Assembly: GCA_040081465.1 (NCBI GenBank)
Contig: JBEBGL010000005.1
Location: forward strand, 142,360-206,359
Origin: UBA668 sp040081465
GTDB lineage: Bacteria > Actinomycetota > Acidimicrobiia > Acidimicrobiales > Ilumatobacteraceae
Length of the DNA stretch: 64,000 nt
Direction of reading: 5' to 3'
Made by a program: the position numbers and the translations under genes. Below the pieces are notes generated by a model. That model worked only from the letters and a program-made list of their open reading frames with translations, did not search any database and was not told where the DNA came from. The stretch's first letter is position 1, and each line of letters starts with the position of its first letter. Below, in pieces: positions 49,735 to 58,019 of the stretch.

Positions 49735-50319
49735 ATGCAAACCGTGCAGTTCACCCAGATGCGATACGGCACTAAGCAGGATTACGACCTGCTCCACGAG
49801 TTGGAACGCGGTTACGTCGCATCGTTGCCCGACAGGGTTCTCGCTGGGCTGCGTGCACTCGACGACGGACTGAGTGGCTATCAGGTCACGCGCCTCGAAC
49901 ACTCGCTGCAGGCCGCAACACGCGCCGAGCGCGACGGAGCCGACATCGATTGGGTGGTCGCGGCGCTGATCCACGACATAGGCGACGGGCTAGCCCCAGC
50001 CAACCATGCGCAGGTAGCTGGCGCGATCATCCGGCCGTACGTCCGGGCAGAGGTCGCGTGGGTCGTCAACATGCATGGCGTGTTTCAGATGCACTATTTC
50101 GGCAAGCACACCGGTCAAGACCCAGATGCGCGCGAGGCGTATCGCGATCACCAATGGTTCGACAGCTGCGAGCGTTTCTGCGAACGGTGGGACGAAGTGT
50201 CGTTCGATCCGAAGTACGAATCGCTGCCACTCGAGCACTTCGAACCAGCGTTGCGTGAGGTATTCGCTCGGCCGCCGTTTGATCCGGCGATCACCGGCGA
50301 AAGTGGCACCGGCGCCTAG
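49735..50319 (+). CDS. HD-domain protein, PhnZ/TmpB-like mixed-valence di-iron oxygenase candidate
   Basis: A 194-residue HD-fold protein often labelled predicted HD phosphohydrolase. It carries a full six-residue di-iron set in PhnZ order: His56 (RLEHSLQ), His80-Asp81 (LIHDIGDG), His91 (ANHAQVAG), His114 (NMHGVFQ) and Asp153 (ERWDE). The stretch RLEHSLQAA matches QLEHSLQCA of PhnZ, including the Glu next to the first ligand. PhnZ, TmpB and inositol oxygenase cleave C-P or C-C bonds with O2. Here it probably oxidises the product of the adjacent Rieske enzyme. A phosphohydrolase role is the alternative. I start at ATG 49735, just after the Rieske stop. Confidence 0.8.
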   Translation: MQTVQFTQMRYGTKQDYDLLHELERGYVASLPDRVLAGLRALDDGLSGYQVTRLEHSLQAATRAERDGADIDWVVAALIHDIGDGLAPANHAQVAGAIIRPYVRAEVAWVVNMHGVFQMHYFGKHTGQDPDAREAYRDHQWFDSCERFCERWDEVSFDPKYESLPLEHFEPALREVFARPPFDPAITGESGTGA

Positions 50320-50350
50320 GCGAGTTCTGCCGCTATCGTGCAGGCGCCGT

Positions 50351-50366
50351 CGCCGGGAAACCGGCG
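50351..50366 (+). terminator. Short GC hairpin with GAAA loop before tRNA-Cys
   Basis: Arms CGCCGG and CCGGCG pair perfectly around GAAA, 31 bases after the HD-domain gene and 7 bases before the tRNA. There is no U tract. It may end the upstream mRNA or be part of the tRNA leader; I cannot tell which. Confidence 0.4.
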
Positions 50367-50373
50367 GAAGCAC

Positions 50374-50448
50374 GGCGACGTGGCCGAGTGGCTGAGGCAA
50401 GGGCCTGCAAAGCCCTCCACATGGGTTCGATTCCCATCGTCGCCTCCA
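50374..50448 (+). tRNA. tRNA-Cys (anticodon GCA)
   Basis: A 75-nt cloverleaf with encoded CCA. The acceptor stem GGCGACG/CGTCGCC is perfect, followed by T and CCA. The anticodon stem AGGGC/GCCCT encloses loop CTGCAAA with GCA at 50407-50409. The T arm is ATGGG-TTCGATT-CCCAT. The D arm region GGCCGAGTGGCTGAGGC is normal. Confidence 0.96.
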
Positions 50449-50477
50449 GTGAAAGAAGTTAGATGACGACCTGGCGC

Positions 50478-51350
50478 TTACGAGGCTTGTGCGATTACCG
50501 CTTCGCCGTAGCCGGCTAGTGCGCTAGCGGTGTCGCGGTAGAACAGGAACGCCGGCACGACGACTCGATCGACGCCTATGTCGGCTAACGCCTGCACCTC
50601 GGCGAGCGCGTTCGGACCGATAGCGCCTCGGCCACCCGTTGTCATCTCAAGCGCGGCGGGGTCGCGGCCGTTCTCGCTTGCCGTGTGCCGCGCGAGCTTG
50701 AACAGTCGATCCAGTTCCTCGTGCGTCGGTGCCGCCGGAAAGAAGCCGTCACCGAGTCGGCCGGCGCGCTTGGCGGCAGCTTCGGAGTGACCGCCGACGT
50801 GAATCGGCACCGAAGCCTGTGTGGGGCGCGGTCGCAGAATGCAATCGTCGAAGTTGACGAACTCGCCGTGGAACGTCGCGGCGTCTTGGGTCCAAAGTGC
50901 GCGCATCGCCGCGACGTGCTCGTCGGTGCGTCGCCCGCGGTCGCCGAATGACACGCCGATTGCGTCGAACTCTTCTTCAAGCCAGCCAACGCCGATTCCG
51001 AGCTCGACTCGACCGGCAGACATCTGGTCGAGCGTCGCGACTTCCTTGGCGAACACGACCGGGTTGCGCTGCGGCAGAATCATCACGCCGGTCGCGAGTC
51101 TGATTCGGCTAGTTGCGGCCGCGAGATAAGACAACCAGATCAACGGATCCGGAATCGGGCTGTCTTCGCGGCCCAGCATCTTGCCGGAAGGGTCGTACGG
51201 GTATTGCGACTCGTAGCCCTTTGGAACGACGACGTGCTCGACCGTCCACAATGACTCGAACCCTGCCGCTTCCGCAGCGCATGCGAATTCCAATGCCTGC
51301 TCTGGCTGCGTGAAGGGCCCGGTGTTGGCGAAGACGATTCCGAATTTCAT
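50478..51350 (-). CDS. LLM class F420-dependent oxidoreductase
   Basis: A 290-residue luciferase-like TIM-barrel protein. It starts MKFGIVFANTGPF and contains WTVEHVVVP, ATGVMILPQRNPVVFAKEVATLDQMSAGRVELGIGVGW and VPIHVGGHS, the signatures of actinobacterial F420-dependent LLM oxidoreductases. The N-terminal and AGRVELGIGVGW blocks fit F420 rather than FMN, but this is by family. The substrate is unknown. It is transcribed on the minus strand between tRNA-Cys and the GGDEF-EAL gene. Confidence 0.88.
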   Translation of the reverse strand: MKFGIVFANTGPFTQPEQALEFACAAEAAGFESLWTVEHVVVPKGYESQYPYDPSGKMLGREDSPIPDPLIWLSYLAAATSRIRLATGVMILPQRNPVVFAKEVATLDQMSAGRVELGIGVGWLEEEFDAIGVSFGDRGRRTDEHVAAMRALWTQDAATFHGEFVNFDDCILRPRPTQASVPIHVGGHSEAAAKRAGRLGDGFFPAAPTHEELDRLFKLARHTASENGRDPAALEMTTGGRGAIGPNALAEVQALADIGVDRVVVPAFLFYRDTASALAGYGEAVIAQAS

Positions 51351-51383
51351 CCGCTCACCGTACTGTCCGGCGCGGCTGGCCGG

Positions 51384-53699
51384 TCAGGTGACGACTTCGG
51401 CTGTGTTCAGGCGCAGGCCGGGGAAGTGGCCGAGCCGCTCGAGCGCGGCGACCGTGCTGCGCATTGCGTCGGCTGGCACCGGGTGGCTGATCAGGTAGCC
51501 CTGCGCCTTGTTGCAACCCAGATCGCTGAGCACTTGCAACTGATGCACGCTCTCCACACCTTCGGCAACGATGTCGAGTCCGAGCGAGCGGCCCATGGCG
51601 ACGATCGTGCGCACGAGACTGCGGTCGTTGGGGTTGTCGGCAACACCTTGCACGAATGCGCGGTCGATCTTGATTCGTTGCAACGGGAACTTCTGCAGCA
51701 ACGACAGCGACGAGTAGCCGGTGCCGAAGTCATCGAGCGCGACGCGCACGCCGAGCGAACGCAAGCGACGCAGCGTTGCCAGCGCTAGTTCTGGCTCGGT
51801 GATCATGACGCTCTCGGTGACCTCCAGCCAGAGCAGTTGCGGCGGCACGTTCGAGCGGGTCAGTGCCTCGCTGACGATCGACGGGAAGTTGCTGTCGCTG
51901 AGCTGCCGCGGCGACACGTTGACCGACATCGTTGCCGACGGGCTGCACACGCCATCGTCGATCCAGTTACGCAACTGCGTGAGTGCTTCGAGCAACGCCC
52001 AAGAACCGATCGGCACGATCGTGCCCGTGTCTTCGGCGATCGGGATGAACTCGGCAGGGGAGACGATGGTGCCATCGGCCTGCTGCCAACGCATGAGCGC
52101 TTCGAAGCCGACGACGTCGCCTGACTGCAGATCGAGAATCGGCTGATGGAACAGGCGCAGTTCGCGACGATCGAGCGCACGGTAGAGAGCGGTCTCGACG
52201 GCGAGGCGGTGAGCGACGCGCTCGTGCATGCTCTCGTCGTAAACGGCGACGCAGTTACGGCCCGCGTCCTTTGCGCGATACATCGCGGTGTCGGCGTGAC
52301 GCACCAAGTCTTCCGGCGATGTGCTGGATGTTGCGCTGATCGCGGCGACGCCGATGCTGGCCGTGACGAACACGTCGCCTTGGCTGAGTGCCAGCGGCTC
52401 GCGGAACACCGCTAGCAAGCGCTCAGCGACGGCCATCGCTCCGCCAGTGGACTTGGCGGTTGTGTCGAGCACGACGTACTCATCGCCTGAGAAGCGAGCG
52501 ACGGTCGCGCCCTCGGGTACTGCATTGGTCAACCGGCGAGCAACAGTGACGAGCACTTCGTCGCCGGCAGCGTGGCCGAGTGAGTCGTTGATGTTCTTGA
52601 AGCGGTCGAGGTCGACGAAAAACAACGTTGGGTGTTCGTCGGGGTGCCACGAGTCGCGGAGCAAGTCGTTGATGTTCTGCAGAAGCACAGTGCGGTTGGG
52701 CAGACCAGTGAGCGGATCGGTTTGCACGCCGTGCAATAACTCGGCCTGCGCGCGGGCGTTGGCGCGCACGGTGACGACGACGCGCAACGTGATGGCCGCA
52801 ACCGTGACTGCTGCTGACACTGAACGCACGATGCTGTCCGTCATGTCGGCGGGCGCCATCGCCGCGAGGATGATCGCCGGCCCGGCGAGCGATGCGAACG
52901 TGACCGCTAGGCGCGCCAGCGAAGTAGGCGCGGGGCCAGGTTGTGGCCGGCCGACCAACGAGATCGTTGGGTGAAGGAACATTGCGCCTGCGCAGAAAAA
53001 CGCGGCGACAAAGAGCGGTAGTGCGTAGCGCTCGGCAGCAGCATCGATGCGGCCAGCGTCGATCAACGAGCGAATGACGCCTCCGGCCATATTGAGCGTC
53101 AGCGCGGCGGCGGCCAGCCAAAGCGCGGGCGGGCGTTGCGTGCGGCTGAGCACGATCACAGTGGCGAGGAATACGACCACGAACATGGCGGGGTGGTACA
53201 GCCCGTGTACGACGATGCCTACGCTGTTGCCGGCAACCTCACGAAGTGGGCGGACGAAGAGCGCCCACGTCACGATCCAGGTACCGAGGGCGATGATGGC
53301 GGGGTCTGCCCACAACCCTTGGCCGAACCCGGTTGTGTTCGTTCGCAGCAGCGCGCCGAGACAGCCGAGCAGCAACCCGACGGCAGCGAGCGCGAAACCG
53401 ACGGCCACGGGCGAGTCGTAAGTCGGGCCGTCGCCAGCGGCGAGATGTTGCAGTGCGTACAGCGCGCCGATGCCTGCAACGAGTCCAACGGGATACCACG
53501 ACAGACGATTGAGCCAGCGAGCGAGAAGAACAACGGGGATGATCTGTAGCGCGGCCGCAATAAAGATCGTGTTGCGCGTATCTTCGGCGGGCATCGTGAA
53601 AGCGAGCGCGGTAAGAGCCACGCCGACACCGGCGTAAATCCACCTCAGAAGAACAGGCTCCCGCTTCACAAGCCTCCTTGCATCGCCGACAATATCCAT
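51384..53699 (-). CDS. Membrane-bound GGDEF-EAL domain protein
   Basis: A 771-residue c-di-GMP enzyme. About eight hydrophobic helices occupy residues 1-310, then a GGDEF domain (about 330-500) and an EAL domain (about 515-765). The GGDEF motif is SGDEY (ARFSGDEYVV), a conservative variant, and the RxxD inhibitory site is absent (EGAT at that position). The EAL motif is intact (GFEALMRW), as are VNVSPRQL, LEVTESV, DDFGTGYSSL, KIDRAFV and EGVE, so phosphodiesterase activity is expected. Cyclase activity is uncertain. I start at ATG 53699; an upstream start at 53744 is possible. Confidence 0.9.
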   Translation of the reverse strand: MDIVGDARRLVKREPVLLRWIYAGVGVALTALAFTMPAEDTRNTIFIAAALQIIPVVLLARWLNRLSWYPVGLVAGIGALYALQHLAAGDGPTYDSPVAVGFALAAVGLLLGCLGALLRTNTTGFGQGLWADPAIIALGTWIVTWALFVRPLREVAGNSVGIVVHGLYHPAMFVVVFLATVIVLSRTQRPPALWLAAAALTLNMAGGVIRSLIDAGRIDAAAERYALPLFVAAFFCAGAMFLHPTISLVGRPQPGPAPTSLARLAVTFASLAGPAIILAAMAPADMTDSIVRSVSAAVTVAAITLRVVVTVRANARAQAELLHGVQTDPLTGLPNRTVLLQNINDLLRDSWHPDEHPTLFFVDLDRFKNINDSLGHAAGDEVLVTVARRLTNAVPEGATVARFSGDEYVVLDTTAKSTGGAMAVAERLLAVFREPLALSQGDVFVTASIGVAAISATSSTSPEDLVRHADTAMYRAKDAGRNCVAVYDESMHERVAHRLAVETALYRALDRRELRLFHQPILDLQSGDVVGFEALMRWQQADGTIVSPAEFIPIAEDTGTIVPIGSWALLEALTQLRNWIDDGVCSPSATMSVNVSPRQLSDSNFPSIVSEALTRSNVPPQLLWLEVTESVMITEPELALATLRRLRSLGVRVALDDFGTGYSSLSLLQKFPLQRIKIDRAFVQGVADNPNDRSLVRTIVAMGRSLGLDIVAEGVESVHQLQVLSDLGCNKAQGYLISHPVPADAMRSTVAALERLGHFPGLRLNTAEVVT

Positions 53700-53890
53700 C
53701 GCCCACCGAACCGGGCAGGCAATGATACTCCCGCGACCCCCCATTAACGCAAGGGGTTGTTATTCTCCCACTCTGAGTGACGGCGAACCAGACGGTTCCT
53801 TAACAACGTTTGGCGGGTAAACCCCCTCCATGGAACGAGCAACTGTTGGATACGGTATTGCCGAATGAGTCCACGCTTGGGCGGCTGTCG

Positions 53891-54874
53891 ATGACCTCGC
53901 TAGCTAAGCCGTATTCCGTCATCGTGCCCGGCGCCCATCTCATGGCAGCGTTCGTCGGCCAACGCGACGCGCACCTGCGACTCATTGAAGCGGCGTTCCC
54001 CGATGCGATCATCGTGGCCCGTGGCAACGAGATCCACATCGATGGTCCGGGTGCGCAAACAGTCGGCCGGCTCTGCGAAGAGTTGGTGGTGCTTCTGCAA
54101 CAGGGGCAACACCTCGACGAGCACACTGTGCGGCGCAGCATCGACATGATGCGCGACAACGAGAGCCCGAGTCGAGTCCTCACCGACGACATTTTGCGCG
54201 GATCGAAGGGCAAGCCGATCCGACCTAAGACCGCTGGCCAAAAGCGTTACGTCGACGCGATTCGCAGCAACGTGATCACGTTTGGTCTTGGTCCTGCCGG
54301 TACCGGCAAGAGTTGGCTAGCTGTCGCAATGGCCGTGCACGCCCTGCAGACCAAGCAAGTGCAGCGCATCATCCTCACGAGACCGGCGGTCGAGGCCGGC
54401 GAGCGTCTGGGTTTCTTGCCAGGCGATCTAATGGCGAAGATCGATCCGTACCTGCGACCGCTTTACGATGCGTTGTACGACATGGTCGAACCCGAAGGTG
54501 CGCAGAAGTTGCTCGAGCGCCAGGCAGTCGAGGTGGCGCCGTTGGCATTCATGCGTGGGCGCACGCTGAACGACAGCTTCATTATTCTCGACGAAGCGCA
54601 GAACTCGACGCCCGAGCAAATGAAGATGTTCCTCACACGCATCGGCTTCGGTTCGAAGGTTGTGGTCACCGGCGATACCAGTCAGGTCGACGTTCCCGAT
54701 GGACGCAGCGGTCTGATCGGCCTCGAGCGCACGCTCACCGGTATCGAAGGTCTCGCGTTCGTGCACCTCGGTGCTGGCGATGTCGTTCGTCATCGGATTG
54801 TCGCCGACATCGTCGCGGCGTACGAGCGCGCCGGCACGACAACGTCACCTCAGGCCAAGGGCAAACGTGGTTGA
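53891..54874 (+). CDS. PhoH family ATPase
   Basis: A 327-residue PhoH protein. An N-terminal KH-like part (about 10-90) precedes the ATPase domain: Walker A GPAGTGKSW (about 136-144), LTRPAVEAGERLGFLPG, and Walker B FIILDEAQN with GDTSQVD. It is an RNA-linked ATPase that regularly sits before ybeY. I chose ATG 53891; a TTG at 53810 would add 27 residues of poor family fit. The 191 bases upstream to the GGDEF-EAL gene show no clear promoter. It overlaps ybeY by eight bases. Confidence 0.9.
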   Translation: MTSLAKPYSVIVPGAHLMAAFVGQRDAHLRLIEAAFPDAIIVARGNEIHIDGPGAQTVGRLCEELVVLLQQGQHLDEHTVRRSIDMMRDNESPSRVLTDDILRGSKGKPIRPKTAGQKRYVDAIRSNVITFGLGPAGTGKSWLAVAMAVHALQTKQVQRIILTRPAVEAGERLGFLPGDLMAKIDPYLRPLYDALYDMVEPEGAQKLLERQAVEVAPLAFMRGRTLNDSFIILDEAQNSTPEQMKMFLTRIGFGSKVVVTGDTSQVDVPDGRSGLIGLERTLTGIEGLAFVHLGAGDVVRHRIVADIVAAYERAGTTTSPQAKGKRG

Positions 54875-55463
54875 TCCGTCACGACCGCGACTCGATGCAC
54901 CGCGACGAGTCGGTGGCGAGGGCGAGCCAGAGGTATTCTGCGCCGATGAGCAAAGCGACGTCGCTATCGATCTCGAACGATGGCAGGCCCTCGCGACCGA
55001 CGTGTTGCGCGCCGAAGGCGTTCGCGGACTCGCCGAGCTTTCGCTGCTCTTTGTGACTGAGCGAGAGATGGCCGAGTTGAACGAAGAACATATGGGCGCG
55101 AGCGGCCCCACCGATGTGCTTGCATTCCCCATCGACGCGTTCGAGGCCGAGATCGTGCTGAACGGTATGCCCCCGAGTCGCGGTCCCGATCGGGCACCTC
55201 CCGACCCCGGTGACATGCCGCTGTTACTCGGCGATGTGGTGCTGTGTCCGGCGGTCGCCAAGCGGCAAGCGCCAGAACATGCGGGCACGATCGACGACGA
55301 ACTTGCACTGCTTGTCGTTCACGGCATCTTGCACGTCCTTGGCCACGATCACCACGAACCAGTTGCGCGCGACGCTATGCGCCAGAGAGAAGTCGAGTTG
55401 CTGCAGAAACATCATTGGCATGGGCCGACTCCAGCCAACTTCCGCCAGGAGCAGGCATCGTGA
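54867..55463 (+). CDS. ybeY: rRNA maturation RNase YbeY
   Basis: A 198-residue YbeY. The zinc site HGILHVLGHDH (HxxxHxxxxxH) is near residues 151-161, and the family block NEEHMGASGPTDVLAFPID lies earlier with the usual TDVLAFP core. It acts in 16S rRNA 3' maturation and ribosome quality control. GTG 54867, inside phoH, is the only suitable start in frame. The stretch of about 20 residues between FPID and the DVVLCP block is longer and proline-rich compared with typical YbeY. It ends overlapping the next gene as GTGA. Confidence 0.92.
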   Translation: MVDPSRPRLDAPRRVGGEGEPEVFCADEQSDVAIDLERWQALATDVLRAEGVRGLAELSLLFVTEREMAELNEEHMGASGPTDVLAFPIDAFEAEIVLNGMPPSRGPDRAPPDPGDMPLLLGDVVLCPAVAKRQAPEHAGTIDDELALLVVHGILHVLGHDHHEPVARDAMRQREVELLQKHHWHGPTPANFRQEQAS

Positions 55464-56755
55464 TCGCAGGAGAGTTCACCAACCTCGACCTGCTGATGGT
55501 CTTCGTCATTGTTCTGATGTTGATCATTCTCATCTTCGCCGCGGTTGCGGAGATGAGTCTTTCGCGGATGACGAAGCCGCGCGCTGGCTCGCTCGCGGAC
55601 AAGGGACTGAAGTCGGGCAAGGCGTTGAAGCGATTGGTCGAGCATCCCGAGCGTTGGGTGAACCCACTGCTGCTGACCGTCAACATCTGTCAGACGGTGC
55701 AAACAACGCTTACCGCGCTGGTGGCAGGGCGCTTGTTCGGAACGATCGGCGTGGTCGTCGGTGTGGTTCTCAACGTTCTTGTCTTCTTCGTGCTCGCCGA
55801 GGCCGTGCCCAAGACGTACGCGGTGTTGTATCCGCAGCGCGCTGCGCTTCTGTCAGCGCGACCGACGGCACTGCTTGTCGGCTTTCCGTTGCTGCAGTGG
55901 ATTTCACGGGGTCTGATCAAACTCACCAACGTCATCGTTCGAGGTAAGGGGCTAGAGCAAGGGCCCTTCGTGTCCGAGCAAGAGCTTCTTGGAATCGTCG
56001 AGACCGCTGCCGAGGATGGCGTCGTGGAACACGAAGAGCGCGAGCTCATCGAAAGCATCATCGAGTTCGGCGATACCGTCGCGCGCGAAATCATGGTGCC
56101 GCGCCCCGACATGGTTGTCGTCGAACATACGGTGACCGTCACGGAAGCGCTCAACATTGCCCTCGAGCACGGATACAGCCGACTCCCAGTCGTCAACGAC
56201 GACGACGACGATGTGGTTGGGCTTGCGTACACCAAAGACCTCATGCGTATCGAGCGCGACGGGGGAGGCAAGCAGCCAGTGCTCGATCACCTCATTCGTG
56301 AGGTCATCTTCGTACCCGAGAACAAGCCTGTTAACCGGTTGATGCGCGAGATGCAGGCAAAGAAGTTCCACCTTGCTCTTGTGGCCGACGAGTACGGCGC
56401 GCTGTGCGGGCTTGTAACTCTCGAGGACTGTCTCGAGGAGTTGGTCGGCGAAATTGTCGACGAACACGACGACGAAGAATCGGAAGTGCAGCGCTTCGCC
56501 GACGGCGACTACCTCGTCGACGGAGGCATGGGGATCAGCGATCTCAACGATCTACTCGGCCTCTCGATTCCCGACGACGACTGGGACACCGTTGGTGGAT
56601 TCCTGTTCGGCACCTTGGAACATGTGCCCGCCGTCGGCGAATCGATCGTGCACGACGGCTGGCGCTTCAATGCCGCCGAGGTCGAGGGTCGGCGTGTGCG
56701 CAGGGTGAAGGTGACCCTCGAGCCCGACGCCGTGCACGACGAAGACGATGACTAG
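55460..56755 (+). CDS. Hemolysin/CNNM-CorC family transporter-like protein with CBS domains
   Basis: A 431-residue membrane protein: DUF21/CNNM domain (about 10-190) with four hydrophobic segments, a CBS pair (about 205-335; MVPRPDMVVVEHTVTV and ALVADEYGALCGLVTLED) and a C-terminal CorC_HlyC domain (about 350-430). Family members act in Mg or Co homeostasis. GTG 55460 overlaps the ybeY stop. The order phoH-ybeY-CNNM is conserved in many bacteria. The C terminus is acidic (DEDDD). Confidence 0.9.
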   Translation: MIAGEFTNLDLLMVFVIVLMLIILIFAAVAEMSLSRMTKPRAGSLADKGLKSGKALKRLVEHPERWVNPLLLTVNICQTVQTTLTALVAGRLFGTIGVVVGVVLNVLVFFVLAEAVPKTYAVLYPQRAALLSARPTALLVGFPLLQWISRGLIKLTNVIVRGKGLEQGPFVSEQELLGIVETAAEDGVVEHEERELIESIIEFGDTVAREIMVPRPDMVVVEHTVTVTEALNIALEHGYSRLPVVNDDDDDVVGLAYTKDLMRIERDGGGKQPVLDHLIREVIFVPENKPVNRLMREMQAKKFHLALVADEYGALCGLVTLEDCLEELVGEIVDEHDDEESEVQRFADGDYLVDGGMGISDLNDLLGLSIPDDDWDTVGGFLFGTLEHVPAVGESIVHDGWRFNAAEVEGRRVRRVKVTLEPDAVHDEDDD

Positions 56756-58008
56756 CCGTCAGTGCGGCGAGCGGCACGCTCGTTGAACGCGACCTGCTCG
56801 GCCGAAGTCAGCTCGGCCGCAGAAAGTCGCAGAGCCACAACGGCGTACGCCATCATCAACAACGCAGCCGCAGCAAAGTACGGCGCGCGTAGCCCAAACC
56901 AATCAGCAGTCAGTCCGCCGATGATTGCCCCGATGGGCATGACACCGGTGCTGATCCAGCGATAGACGCTGTTCACACGGCCGAACAAATGGTCGGGCAC
57001 CAACTGTTGGCGCAATGTCACGGCGACAATGCTCCAGATCGTGATGGTGAGGGCTTGCACTGTGGTCATCAGGATCACCCACCAAGCCACGGGCAGCAGC
57101 CCGATCGCAAGACTTGTCAGCACTGGCGCGAGGCCAGCAACCAGCATTGCGAATCGACGACCGACCTTGCTGACGACGCGGCCGCCGACGATGCCCGCCA
57201 AGAGACTGCCGGCACCAATAATCGCTACGAGGGGACCGAACCAACGCTTTGAGATGTCGAGTTCTTCGATCGCGAAGAGCACGAACGTTGCCTGTGTCGC
57301 GGCTAACGCCATGTTCATCAACGCGACCCCAAGCGTGAGATTGCGCAGAACGTGATGACGTGCGAGCCAATTCAGCCCTTCACGCATCTCGGTGATCAGA
57401 CTCGTTGAAGCGGCGGTTGCGTTCGCGCGCGCAGCGGGGCGAAACGATCCGCGCAAACTGGCAGCAAGAATCGCAGCGACTACAAACGTCGCGGCATCGA
57501 TGCCGAAAGGAAGCCACACCGCGAAGCCGAACAAGGCGCTGCCGAGCGGCATTCCGACGAAGGTGCTGCCCGTGATCTCGCTCGAGTACAGCAGGCCGTT
57601 AGCTCGTTCCAGCTGATGGTCGTCGACTACCGACGGCAGGATCGCCTGCGAGCCGTTGTCGAAGAACACCTCGCCGAGACCGAGACCGAACGCCAACACC
57701 CACAACATCCATAGCTGCACATCGGAGAACGCCGCCACCAACGCCAAGCCACCGACCAGCGCGCCGCGGCACAGATCGGCGGTGACCAGCACCCGGCGGC
57801 GATCGGCCCGGTCGATCAGCGCGCCGATCGGCACTGAGAACAACAGCCACGGAATCGTGAAGAACGTGGCGACAAGCGCGATTGACGAAGGCTGGTCAGT
57901 GATCTCTGACGCGAGAAGAGGTAACGCGATTACGAAGACACCGTCGCCAGCATTGGAGATTCCCGCTGCCGCCCACAGTCGCCAGTACCGCCCCGGCAGT
58001 GCAGTCAT
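56752..58008 (-). CDS. MFS transporter (EntS/MFS_3-like)
   Basis: A 418-residue protein with 12 predicted membrane helices. The MFS loop motif is seen as GALIDRADRRRVL after helix 2, and FDNGSQAILPSVV is typical of the macrolide/enterobactin exporter branch. It is likely a proton-driven exporter of an unknown compound. Its stop overlaps the CNNM gene stop by four bases on the opposite strand. Confidence 0.87.
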   Translation of the reverse strand: MTALPGRYWRLWAAAGISNAGDGVFVIALPLLASEITDQPSSIALVATFFTIPWLLFSVPIGALIDRADRRRVLVTADLCRGALVGGLALVAAFSDVQLWMLWVLAFGLGLGEVFFDNGSQAILPSVVDDHQLERANGLLYSSEITGSTFVGMPLGSALFGFAVWLPFGIDAATFVVAAILAASLRGSFRPAARANATAASTSLITEMREGLNWLARHHVLRNLTLGVALMNMALAATQATFVLFAIEELDISKRWFGPLVAIIGAGSLLAGIVGGRVVSKVGRRFAMLVAGLAPVLTSLAIGLLPVAWWVILMTTVQALTITIWSIVAVTLRQQLVPDHLFGRVNSVYRWISTGVMPIGAIIGGLTADWFGLRAPYFAAAALLMMAYAVVALRLSAAELTSAEQVAFNERAARRTDG

Positions 58009-58019
58009 CGGGGGGCACC

